A stretch of DNA of 20,110 bases from Ascoidea tarda (nom. inval.) (Eukaryota; Ascomycota; Saccharomycetes; Ascoideales; Ascoideaceae). Position 1 is the first letter of the stretch. Each line of letters starts with the position of its first letter. Below the pieces are notes generated by a model that ran no database searches, had not been told where the DNA came from, and saw only the letters and a list, made by a program, of their open reading frames with translations. The translations under genes and the position numbers were made by a program. The stretch is taken from NCBI GenBank assembly GCA_030560485.1, contig JAKTTS010000289.1:1-20110 (forward strand). The letters are read 5' to 3'. This document shows, piece after piece, positions 1 through 8,829 of the stretch.

Positions 1-419
1 TTTGTTATTTTTTGGTTCCTCATAAGTTTACTATTTGACAACGTTTTCAAAAGTGTCATTCTTTTTGTGTGAACTTTTGTGGTTTTTTTCTTTTAATATT
101 AAAAGCCCAATGACATTCATTTTATCAGTGAAATAAAACCCGTTTTAGACATCACTGAAAGATGCATCATTTTCAATAGCTATTTCAGATCTTCCGGCAT
201 CATCAGCATTGGATCTATCATTTTTATCAAAAATAATATTACAATCCACAATTTTGACAACTTTATTATCGCTATCCGACATTCAATCAATAAATTATTT
301 TTCAGTAGTATCACCAGTGTCATTAATGAAAATGATTCTGATATTAATATCAAAGACAATCCATTTTCACCATAATTCTATAAAACTCTGGAATTACTCT
401 AGGCGCAGAAGCACTATTA
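1..419 (-). pseudogene. integrase-RT linker of element 1
   Basis: This follows the integrase C-terminal block and precedes where RT would begin, off the left edge. No catalytic motif is visible. Short open blocks on the minus strand, including one rich in Ser, Asn and Ala, suit the poorly conserved linker of copia pol. Open frames on the plus strand here are antisense shadows. Confidence 0.5.
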
Positions 420-1480
420 ACACTACTAGATTTAAACAGGTTTTCTTTGAATGGATATTTTGCTAAATCAAAGCGACATTGAGACGTTACTACCATTATT
501 CCATTGGTTGGATTCAGACCATATAGACTTTTCACTGCTCATCATCTCCGACCATACAACTCAAAACAGCGGTATCAGCAAGTTTTTTGGAACGCAAAGC
601 CCGAGGAAGCATTGCATAAACAGCACATCTAAATTTCTTAGATGTTGGAAACCAGCTGAATTTTCAACAAAAATTTTTCATGGTCTATCTACCGACAGTG
701 GGTATTGACTTAGAGTTGCATTAGGCTAATTGGCCGGACATCAAACAAAATCATTCCCTAAATCATCAACCACATTCCCCTTTAAAAAAATGGCTTATGC
801 TTTTGAAGTGATTGGGTTTTGACATCTGTTTGCAAGACCATTTTGATCAAACTCATATGGGACCGACATTACATGCTTGATACCATTAATATCACAAGCT
901 TCACGAAACATCTTAGTAGCAGGATCATTAACTGGTCTCACCGAAATTATCTTTTTACTCATTTCATTTAAAATTGTTTTGAATTGATATATGAGTTTTT
1001 TAGCAGCCAACGACTAATCCGCCAAAAGAGTAACTGAATTATAACCAGAATATTTATCATTAACAGTATGATAATATCTTCTTCTATCAACAGCAGTGGC
1101 AAATAGAAGCCCAACATCGTCAGCATGAACCGGTTGAAATATTGAATTCGAACTCTCAAATAAAGTTTTATTTATATATTTTGTTGGCTTAGTTCTATGA
1201 CAGACATCACAGTTCAGTGAACCATCCATTTTAACATTTTAAAATATTCAGCTTTGATTTCAATTGGTCCACCAGGATGACCAAGCTTTTCATGAAAAAC
1301 CACAGCAGAAATAGCATTTTTTTCAACTCTAAAGTAACAATCATAAAAACTTTTTGAGACATCTCGACCAGCCAGCATTTTACCAACATAAATTTTATTG
1401 ATCACAAAAATAAACTTGCCAACTCTATTGATGGGTGCAAAAATGGAAATTAAATTTGCACCATCCGGGGCATTAAACAC
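420..1480 (-). pseudogene. GAG-pre-integrase and integrase region of element 1
   Basis: Several blocks in order match copia integrase. VVFHEKLGHPGG (about 1265-1310) is the H...LGHPG part of the HHCC zinc domain. CDVCHRTK (near 1190-1215) is the paired-cysteine part. HADDVGLLFATAVDRRRYY followed by a DKYSGY block is the start of the catalytic core. A later block, DINGIKHVMSVPYEFDQNG (about 850-910), corresponds to the core region containing PY..Q.NG. CAVYAMLPRASRSKK further on fits the C-terminal domain. Integrase would insert the cDNA into host DNA. This is the best-preserved coding relic on the left side. The blocks fall in different frames, and no single open frame spans them. Confidence 0.88.
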
Positions 1481-1490
1481 TATTTGTATT

Positions 1491-1718
1491 TTAACGCATT
1501 TTGAATCTGGAGAGAACCAATAGCCTGAGCATCAACTTTAAAATTTTTAAGCCCGGTGATTTAGCCGACCATTTGTTTACGACTAACGAAACAGTCTTTG
1601 TTAATACCGAAATGTTGAGAACACCAGAATCAAAATAAAACTTTGAACAATGCAACACCAGTGTTTCATTGGCATTCAAACACCATGTCATCCAAAAAAA
1701 TTTTAGATGAACCATCAA
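1491..1718 (-). pseudogene. aspartic protease region of element 1
   Basis: A 75-codon open block contains FYFDSGVLNISVLTKT, whose DSG (at about 1623-1631) matches the D-S/T-G active-site signature of retroviral-type aspartic proteases. It sits between the zinc knuckle and the GAG-pre-integrase block, where copia elements place it. The protease would process the Gag-Pol polyprotein. Confidence 0.72.
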
Positions 1719-1729
1719 AATTTTTTATC

Positions 1730-2517
1730 GATAACTGTTGTGAAGGCCATATATTCAAAACACAAATGACTCATTTCACGACATCTATAGCATGTCAACA
1801 AAATTTTTTTTTTTTTATTTGTTTAATGCCACCAACAGCAACTAAATTAATAGCACCATAAATCACCATTGTAGTTGTTGATTTTCCAGCACCAAAAAAT
1901 AATCACCAAAATAATTGGATAACATTTTTGTTTCAGACAAGATGATTCTACCAAAATCAACAGATTGATTCAAAATTATTTTTCTATAATATTTGTCAAA
2001 AATTGTAGCGGAATTAATAAAAACGACAACCCGATCATTTGTATATTGTCAAAAACATTGCTTTGAAGCACGTTAAAAACCATGTTGTGATTTCCTTTGG
2101 AGCAGATCACCTTTTGCAATTGACCAGTAGTTCAAAACATAGCAAATAAAATTCCCCTTTCAACTCTAATATTACCATGAAGATATTCCAATTGAACTAA
2201 TACATTACGACCATATTCGGCGTTGTGGAAACTCTTTTTAAAAACAGCACTGACTCATCTGTTAGTAACCAACGTATGAGAAATAGAATCGAAGTCAATT
2301 ATAACATTCTCGATGTTACTATTATCACATAAAACAACACCGAGTTGAATGTATCCATGACATAAAGCACCAAATTAGGCAGCTTTGAGTTTAAGAACCG
2401 AGACCCAGATAATATAATTGGCAGCAATGCGAGGCCCTCTGATTCATTTCATCAAACATTAGAGATTTGGCTTATAATCTGTTGGAGATTTTTCATATTG
2501 GCTACAGTAAATTTCAT
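1730..2517 (-). pseudogene. gag region of element 1
   Basis: The minus-strand ATG at 2517 opens with MKFTVANM. This resembles the KFT-type start of copia Gag and the MTKFTDGTQ start of the element at 13772. Near 1753-1797 lies a nucleocapsid zinc-knuckle-like motif, CYRCREMSHLC. In life Gag would form the intracellular particle shell and bind the RNA. The reading frame is broken. The Gag call rests mainly on position, the N-terminal motif and the knuckle. Confidence 0.6.
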
Positions 2518-2720
2518 ATAATATAATAACAGTAGGCCGGTAGTTAATACGTTAAAGAAACAGTAAAGATACAAATTAAAAAATTGGAGCGGGAGACACT
2601 AACTGTATACTTTGTTGCAAGATAAAGTGTGCACGGAAACTATTTACGTCCGGTAGTGCGCTTCAAAGTGCGTTATAGTGGCTCACCTTTCAACGGATAC
2701 AAGCACATTTCAACTTCCAA
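2518..2720 (-). repeat. probable 5' LTR tail and leader of element 1
   Basis: This stretch is clearly richer in G+C than its flanks and lies directly upstream of the element 1 gag start. On the minus strand it carries a TATA-like and initiator-like run (GTATACAGTTAG). A TGCACACTTT stretch here is also found in the fragment at 3431-3692. I cannot fix the LTR ends because the second LTR is outside the window. Confidence 0.45.
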
Positions 2721-2772
2721 TCCAATTAAAAAATTAATTTTTAAATTTAAATGTTCATAATATTCCAATTTC
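2700..2772 (+). mobile_element. terminal internal scrap of a K1 element before its 3' LTR
   Basis: The stretch resembles the minus-strand sequence at about 8214-8280, just before the 3' LTR of element 5: both are A/T blocks with AAATTYAAAT-like and ATAATAT-like strings at similar distance from the LTR. The similarity is loose and AT-rich, so it is a tentative call. Confidence 0.4.
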
Positions 2773-3430
2773 TGGAGAAATCGGAAAATTATAATTTTAT
2801 TCTAAAATTCATCAATCAACATGTCTTTGCTAAACTACCAAATATTTTTCATTTAGTAGTAGTCATTTTCACATTTATTTGACTTATTACTTAGACAATG
2901 ATCCAACATTACATTCACATTAAAATGCATTCATACTACATTACTAACAACCATACGATGACTCAATCAATTTTTTTTTTGAAGCTGATGGAATCATTAA
3001 TTTAAAATATTGACTTTATTAACACTTCTACACTACTTTTATTATTTTTTTTTACCAGACCATTTTTACAATTCTATTATAAGAAATTTTGTTTTTAGAT
3101 ATCTAAATTTAGATTCCATTTTAAGACTTTGTTTTATTAGAAATTTATTTATAATTATTTAATTTCTAAATATTCATTTATAAAGTAAGATTTTGTTGCA
3201 CAAAATCTTATTATAATATATGAACCTGGTTTCAATTTCAAATTTATAATCTTTTTTACTTTAAAATTTAATTAACTTTGTTTAAAAATTTTTAAGATAT
3301 ACTGCGCAGAATTTCCTAATACTTTTGAAATAGTTTTTGATAAATTATTGATTTCAATATAAAATATATTACGTATTTATCTTAATAATGAAATAAATGC
3401 TATTTATTTAATCATTATAAAATAGAAAAT
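2773..3430 (+). repeat. K1 family LTR, plus orientation (3' LTR remnant)
   Basis: About 658 bp, colinear with the LTR at 16309-16908 and with the reverse complements of those at 4540-5197, 7557-8213 and 12590-13183. The start, TGGAGAAATCGG, aligns with TGAAGAAGTAGG at the start of the minus-strand LTR ending at 8213. The end is near TTATAAAATAG. About 70 bp just upstream resemble the internal sequence before the 3' LTR of element 5, so this is probably a 3' LTR whose body is lost. The copy is worn. Confidence 0.8.
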
Positions 3431-3692
3431 ATTTAAGCTCCGCCCCACTTTATTAATACATTTTTCTATTTCTTTTAACAATTGCACACTTTGTATTGTT
3501 TCACAAACAGTATAAAAGAATATCAAATGTTTTATTTTATTCTATAAACTTTTGATATTTATTGAATTGAAAAGTATAAATGTTAATAACTAAGCGATAC
3601 AAATCAATCAAAAAAATTTTACTGATCCAGTTGATTAATTGTTTTACTCAATTACTAAATAAATCATGAATGCTTCAATTTTGCTAATGAAT
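3431..3692 (+). repeat. K2-like LTR/leader fragment
   Basis: The sequence resembles about 13395-13690, upstream of the element at 13772. The best shared string is TTACTCAATTACTAAATA (3641 region and 13605 region), followed by a similar CAATTTTGYTAATGA-type stretch. A CCGC-rich start with TTTATTNATACA is also shared. TGCACACTTTGTATTG at about 3483 resembles the leader of element 1. It is a fragment between a plus-strand K1 LTR and a minus-strand K1 gag. Confidence 0.5.
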
Positions 3693-3699
3693 CAATCTC

Positions 3700-4515
3700 A
3701 TCAATAATTTATTATCATTAGGAGATTCAATAAATTGATTTGTTTTTGAGAGTGGCACTCTTTTGGCTTTCTGCAATTTCTGCTATAATGCTCAAACTCA
3801 CCACAATTGAGGTACCTAACTTTGGATGACATAGTGTTTGCTTTTTCAATAGAATTATTGTTTCTGGTACTAATTAAATTATCGGTAAATATATTTTTTT
3901 TTTTTAAGGCATTAATATCGCTGAAAATATCATTAAATATAATTTGTTTCATTTTTTTAGTAACTTTAAAATTAATTTCAGGTAATTCATTAATCGTAAA
4001 AAGTTTAGCAATATTTCTATTTTTAAATTTAAGGAAACCAGCAGAATGAGCAATTGATTTAAAACCTGGATAATGGGCACAAATAACATTAATTTGTTTT
4101 TTGAAGATTTTATCATTTATGACAGCGGTTGATGGACTTGATCAAAATTTTAGCTGTTTCGTCATCTCAAAGTTGACTAGATTCATAAATTTTTCATTCA
4201 TCTTAAAAAACATTTCAACACGGTTCTCTTCATTATAGTTGTTAATATCATTTCGTGATAATGCGACTTTAATTATATTTTTGACGACAGCAGCAAACCG
4301 ACGAAAAAGAGAATTAGCATTAATAGAAACTTCAAATTTTTTGAGATTAAACTAGTTTGTATCAATGAAGTATGTAATCTTTCATGCAAACGAGACTTTT
4401 ACTAGCGGCAATTCAGCAGTTGAAATAAATTAATCGACCATAATAAATTTCATTGACCGAATATTTTTTTTGAAATCATTGTGTCAATCACCCATTGTTG
4501 AGAAAATTCAAACAT
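3700..4515 (-). pseudogene. gag region of element 4
   Basis: The minus-strand ATG at 4515 (ACAATGTTTGAATTT) is conserved with the K1 gag starts at 12565 and 16933. Further on is the block NVICAHYPGFKSIAHSAG (about 4040-4095), matched by similar blocks at about 12090-12145 and 17345-17420. Near the end is the nucleocapsid knuckle block NCGEFEHYSRNC (about 3770-3805) with basic residues after it. Only the gag portion survives. Confidence 0.8.
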
Positions 4516-4539
4516 TGTAAAAAATTAAAATTGGAAATC

Positions 4540-5197
4540 TGAAAATTTTATATTTTGTATAAATTAAATCAATAATAAGTAATTGATTATTGGAACGGAA
4601 AATGTAAATTATTATGTACTGAACAAATTTATTTATTTAACCCTTTTGAGATAATATTGGCAAAATCTTTTTAATCAGTAATGAAAATTTTTAAGTAAAA
4701 TTGATTGGATATTAATAGTAAAAAAAACTAAATATTTGAAACTAGAATGTCTTTTTAATAATAACATAAAATTTTTGTGACTCAAAAACTTATTCTATAA
4801 CTAAATCATTAAAAATAAAATAATTATAAATAGAATTACAATCATAAAAAAATTAAAAATAAATTTTAAATTTAGATATCCAAAAATAAAATTTTTTAAA
4901 ATGGGAATGTAGAAATATTTTTAGGAGATGATAATCATTCATAAAATGTAAATCTGGTATTGAAATTAAATCTTTGAGTTAATGACATCACAGGTTAACC
5001 AAAAAATGTAATTGACTCTGGTTGTGGTTGATAGTATTGTTGTATGATTAAAATTTAATTTTGATGTTAAGTTGGATTATTATCAAAATAATAATTTGAA
5101 CAATTTTTGAAGTGTTTATCAGTGAATGTAAAAAAGTTGGTTGGTTAGCAAAACTTATGGATTGATGAATTTTGATTAAAAATATAATTTTCTCACA
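4540..5197 (-). repeat. K1 family 5' LTR of element 4
   Basis: About 658 bp. On the minus strand it starts TGTGAGAAAATTATATTT and ends ATAAAATTTTCA, giving TG...CA ends. It is followed by GATTTCCAATTTT and then the gag ATG 24 nt beyond the LTR. Landmarks shared with the other K1 LTRs include the AAATATTTAG-like strings and the TCATACTACAATACTATCA-type stretch near 5020-5050. Confidence 0.82.
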
Positions 5198-6340
5198 GTG
5201 TTATTTCTATTCTTATTTGACAGGTTCAAATATTTTAATTATCTATTTTTAACTTCTTCAAAGCAATGCAATTAGATTTTAACATTTTTTTATAATTGCC
5301 TCTCACAACTTTAATCACTGTTGCTATCTTTTTCTAATCATTTGAGAGAACTGATACAGTCAATTGAATTTTAATTATATTCACTTACAACTATTTGCAA
5401 CTTGAGTCAGTAAGTTGCATTGTGTGCTGTTGTGTTGACCTCATTTCATCAGAATTGCTAGACTTCATTCTTAATCACATTATTAAAATCTCATCAGATA
5501 GTTAAACTACAATTATTACTAGTGATGTTGTCAATTATTTTAATGTTAACAAGTGGGGAATTAAAAATAGTTACATCACCGCCTTGTTTTATAAACATAG
5601 GGTTCCACTTTTTTCTCAATTAAAGATTTTTCATTTTTCGTCAAACAATGTAAAAAAGCCTCAATGTTTTTTTGTTTATTGAAGACAATCTTTATGACAA
5701 TTGAATTAACAAATTTTGAAATTATTAATTAAGCGATTCACACCAATCTAAAGATCTTTTTATTTTGTTGATCAATATTTTTTCTCAAGATTTAAATACA
5801 TTTTGATTGCTTCAATTTGGTATTAAATCATTTTTTTTTACCATTCACAACTTATTTGCATAATTTTTTAATAGATGAAAGTAAATGAAATGAATGTTAA
5901 AATAGAAAGAGCAAGGCTCTTAACAAATTATAAATAGATTATGTAATTAATTAAAGTTTTCTGTTTGGAATGTAATAATCATTCAGTAAATTTATCAATT
6001 TTTTGAAGTCGTTAAAGTTAGTTAATGAATGTAACTGAAGTAGTTAAATGTAAGTAAAAAAAGCATTTTGAGTATTCGATATTTTCTATATTAACCCTCA
6101 AATTGTAATCAACGAAAGTTAAAATGTGAATCTCAAAAAAACTTTTTAAAACTTTGGATTTGAATTTAAAAAATAATTGAATATGCAGTTTTGGTATGTA
6201 GGTCAAAAATATTGTGTTTGATATTGATATTTTTAAGTTTGATCAATTTTGAATCGACTTGTTGTCTGAAGTTATGACTGATAATATTAATGCTATTTGA
6301 TTGCTGTAGCTGTAAAAATAGACCGAACGTGTCAAAAACC

Positions 6341-6365
6341 ATAAATTATGAACAACATAATTTAT
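6341..6365. repeat. perfect 10-bp inverted repeat with 5-nt loop
   Basis: ATAAATTATG, loop AACAA, then CATAATTTAT. The arms are perfectly complementary but nearly all A/T, and the stem does not extend. A chance palindrome is quite possible. Confidence 0.35.
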
Positions 6366-6590
6366 TTTGTGCAGTAGGAACTTTAACTATTTTATAATAT
6401 TTTCGTTACAATAACATTTGGATAGTTTCTGTCCATTTAGTGTTTTTGGTTTTATTTAATGATAGCAGAACTAGTAGCTGGGTTTTCCTGGAGAATGAAA
6501 ATCAATTACTATTTAAGAATTTGATATAACCATTTTTGATTTTTTTGATTTAAATGTTAGTTGCAAATTCTCAATTGCTAACAAAATTAA

Positions 6591-6857
6591 TATTCACCCT
6601 TTGATGTCCTGACCTACATCTTATGTCAACTGTTTCAATTTCATTCGGTTATCTATAGTTTTTGGTATCAATACCTTTTTTTAGTTTTAGATATTATAGC
6701 GAAACCCACTGTTGATCAAACATATTGCAGAACGCCAAATAAAATAATCAAAAAATGGTTAGTGAATTTAGATATTTTTCTTGAAAAAAGATTAACTGCA
6801 AAGCAAATACCGTATCTAACAGTGAAAACCATGAATTTCAATTGAGAACCATTACAG
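6591..6857 (+). other. 88-codon open stretch, unrecognised
   Basis: This plus-strand frame is open between two stops but has no ATG until its last few codons, so it is missed by ATG-based gene calling. Its second half has a coding-like composition with a charged stretch, TPNKIIKKWLVNLDIFLEKR, then TAKQIPYLTV. I do not recognise a family. By rough reckoning, an open run this long is uncommon but not impossible by chance in DNA this AT-rich. It could be a worn exon or a transposon relic. Confidence 0.2.
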
Positions 6858-7300
6858 CTGTATTTTCAATGATGTTTTTTTTTCAAGAATTTCATGTAGA
6901 ATCACTTTGAAATTTTTTTGCCAAAGGACATTTTGAATTTATTATTTTTTTAATTTTAAAGTGTGATTCGATTTTTGAGATTAAAACTTTTGAATGATCG
7001 TTTGAATTAATGTTAAATTTTGAAGATACCAAAAGAAAGTAATAATTACGAAATTCCAATACTTTTTATTCAACATTGTTAACGAGAAATTTTTTAACAC
7101 TTTCAATGATTGTGATTTAGAAATAATTAATCAATCATCAACATTAATTGAACCGAAAAAAAAATTTTTGTGAAAAAACCAAAGATCAGAAACGATTTGC
7201 TGCAAAACTCTTTTTCAGTCAACAGGTTTTCAATTTTAGCAAACCAAATGTGAGTGGCATCGTTTTATTCATATATATATATTTGTTCTTCTAAACCATG

Positions 7301-7336
7301 TTCGGTGGTCTAGCGGTCCCTGTTGGAAAGGGAACG
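7301..7336 (+). other. tRNA-like A-box and hairpin, possible SINE head relic
   Basis: TGGTCTAGCGG at 7306-7316 fits the RNA polymerase III A-box consensus TRGYNNARNNG and resembles the D-arm of eukaryotic tRNA-Glu-type genes. It is followed at once by a 5-bp stem (TCCCT/AGGGA, 7317-7321 with 7329-7333) with a 7-nt loop, GTTGGAA. No B-box (GGTTCGANNCC) or T-arm is visible downstream and the D-arm is too short, so it is not a tRNA gene. A worn tRNA-derived SINE head is the likeliest reading if it is not chance. Confidence 0.3.
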
Positions 7337-7556
7337 AAAATAGTGAAATCTTGTGGAGAATTTAGGATTGTAATTTTTGGATCAAATGGTTGGACTGCAT
7401 AAATTTTGATTGAAAGGATATTTATCACTAGCTTTACAATTTAAAATTTCATAACTGGAGCATATATAAATACTAATTAATTACAATCTTATTTCACATT
7501 TCATTCAACTACTTCAATTACATTGATTCTCTATTTCAATTTTTTTAAGGGCATTG

Positions 7557-8213
7557 TGACAATTTTATAATTTATATAGATTAAAAAAATACTAATTAAT
7601 TGATTATGAAAATTCATTATGTAAAGTATTGGGTATCGAAATCGATAATTTTATTAAAAACTATTTAGAAAATATTGGGTAAATCTGATTAAGTCATACA
7701 GAAAACTTTCAAATAAAATGATAAGATTTTATGACTCACAAAACCTAAATATTTGAAACTAAAATCAGTTTCTAATAATAAAATAAGAATTGGTAATTCT
7801 GAATTTTCCTATATAAATAAATAATTAAAAATAGAATAATTTGAAACAAATTTCTAATAATTGAAAGTCTAAGAGTAGAATCTAAATTTAAGTAGTTTCG
7901 AACAAAATTTGTTATGATAAAATTCTAAAAATATTTAGAAAAAAAAAAAAAATATATATAGTTTAAAGTTGGTAATAAAATTCATATTTTAAGCTAATAA
8001 CATCATCAGTTTTAAAAAATAATGAACTTGAATCATAATGTCATTGATAGTATTGTAATATGATTTAAAGTTATTTTAAATAATAAATTGGATCATTATC
8101 AAACTAATAAGTTAAATAATTGTTGCAGCGATTAGGTGTAACATTGTTGGTAATTTAGTAAAGAGTGTAGTTTGATGAGTTTTGAATATAAATATAATTT
8201 TCCTACTTCTTCA
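7557..8213 (-). repeat. 3' LTR of element 5
   Basis: About 657 bp. On the minus strand it begins TGAAGAAGTAGGAAAATTAT and ends ATAAAATTGTCA. The sequence after the end (CAATGCCC) does not match the GATTTCC that follows the 5' LTRs, which fixes the boundary. It contains a run of A followed by TATATATA near 7938-7962. Confidence 0.85.
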
Positions 8214-8259
8214 CAAATCATTATATTAATATAATTTGAATTTGAATATTAAGTTAATA

Positions 8260-8700
8260 ATTAGATAAAAGTTTGAAAAGTAATTGAATCAAATGATTTG
8301 ATTACGATGTCTCCAATATTATATTTAGAATTGATATTTCTACATTTAAATAATTTCTTCTATAAATGTTCTAGAAAAAAATGAAATTTGATGTCAGTTT
8401 GTTTGAATCGATTATGAATATTAAAATGTAATAAAAGAGTAAATGTCGAGTGATTATCACTAAATGAATTAAGGTAAGCTACATAGCACTTTAGTTCAGT
8501 TAGAATGTTTTTGAAGAACAAACCAAATTTTATTGATTTTGTAAATGAAATACATTCGGCATCCGTTGATGAAAATGCAATAAAAATTTGTTTTTTTGAT
8601 CACCATGAGAATGAGCTCACATTAAGCATCATAAAATTCCATATGATTTTTTTTTCTTGAGTTATCAATAACCCGTTTTCTATTACTAACAACTGTTACA
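8260..8700 (-). pseudogene. RNase H region of element 5
   Basis: A readable block contains KKQIFIAFSSTDAECISFTK (about 8540-8600), matching the copia RNase H signature SKKQ...A.SSTEAEY. It continues with DNHSTF and RFKQTDIKFHFFLEHL (about 8365-8415), matching R.KHIDI.YHFI.E. It ends with NIGDIVIKSFD (about 8285-8320), matching the ...ADI.TKP end. This is one of the most secure identifications in the window. Confidence 0.92.
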
Positions 8701-8829
8701 TTTATAAAGTATTCAACAGGATAATCATTAATTCTAGAATTTTCCGTTTTGTCAATAAGTCAGAAGTGTGTATGTTTTAAGTAAACATTGCTCTTCAATT
8801 AATTGATGGAATGAGATTTAATTTCACAA

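Larger units (their letters stand above)
1..2720 (-). mobile_element. Ty1/copia element 1 (family K2), partial, broken
   Basis: A copia-type retrotransposon read on the minus strand, with its 5' side near 2720 and its pol running off the left edge. The domain order, read right to left, is leader, gag, zinc-knuckle-like motif, aspartic protease, GAG-pre-integrase with integrase, then the integrase-RT linker. Protease and integrase lying before RT is the Ty1/copia order, which excludes gypsy/BEL types. The RT, RNase H and 3' LTR would lie left of position 1. The element is broken, with of the order of ten interruptions across what is visible. It is visibly richer in G+C than the other elements and keeps longer domain blocks, so I infer it is the youngest here. 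Family K2 is my own label, based on a leader and gag start resembling those of the element at 13184-16308. Confidence 0.88.
3693..5197 (-). mobile_element. Ty1/copia element 4 (family K1): 5' LTR plus gag, truncated
   Basis: Minus-strand K1 element with its 5' LTR at 4540-5197 and gag following leftwards to about 3700. Homology to elements 5 and 7 stops just past the zinc knuckle, where the K2-like scrap begins. No protease, integrase, RT or 3' LTR in the right orientation is attached, so most of the element is missing. The surviving gag shows several interruptions. The LTR is similar in wear to those of element 5, implying an old insertion. Confidence 0.85.
5198..7556. other. unassigned AT-rich gap between elements 4 and 5
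   Basis: About 2.36 kb in which I recognise no copia domain, K1 LTR or K2 leader on either strand. It may be host intergenic DNA separating two insertions, or a third repeat too worn to recognise. Contents worth noting are an 88-codon open stretch at 6591-6857, a short perfect inverted repeat at 6341-6365, and a tRNA-like A-box with hairpin at 7301-7336. A minus-strand 62-codon ORF at 6018-6206 has no recognisable motif and is not called as a gene. Confidence 0.6.

Noticed and set aside
209-708. Two overlapping 85-codon plus-strand open frames
   Set aside because: They lie antisense to the integrase C-terminal and linker sequence of element 1, and no motif is present in the plus-strand translation.
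1643-1861. 72-codon plus-strand open frame
   Set aside because: It is antisense to the protease and zinc-knuckle region of element 1; the composition is that of a complement strand.
3807-4049. 80-codon hydrophobic plus-strand frame resembling a membrane protein
   Set aside because: It is the exact antisense of the gag of element 4. Lys/Asn-rich codons read backwards give Phe/Leu/Ile, which mimics membrane segments.
6018-6206. 62-codon minus-strand open frame
   Set aside because: No recognisable motif, and this length is expected by chance in AT-rich DNA.
7306-7380. A functional tRNA gene
   Set aside because: Only an A-box and one hairpin are present; a full D-arm, T-arm, B-box and acceptor pairing are absent.
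7935-7965. A-run and TATATATA tract as a promoter or microsatellite of interest
   Set aside because: It is a simple low-complexity expansion inside the 3' LTR of element 5; similar A/T runs occur all over the window.
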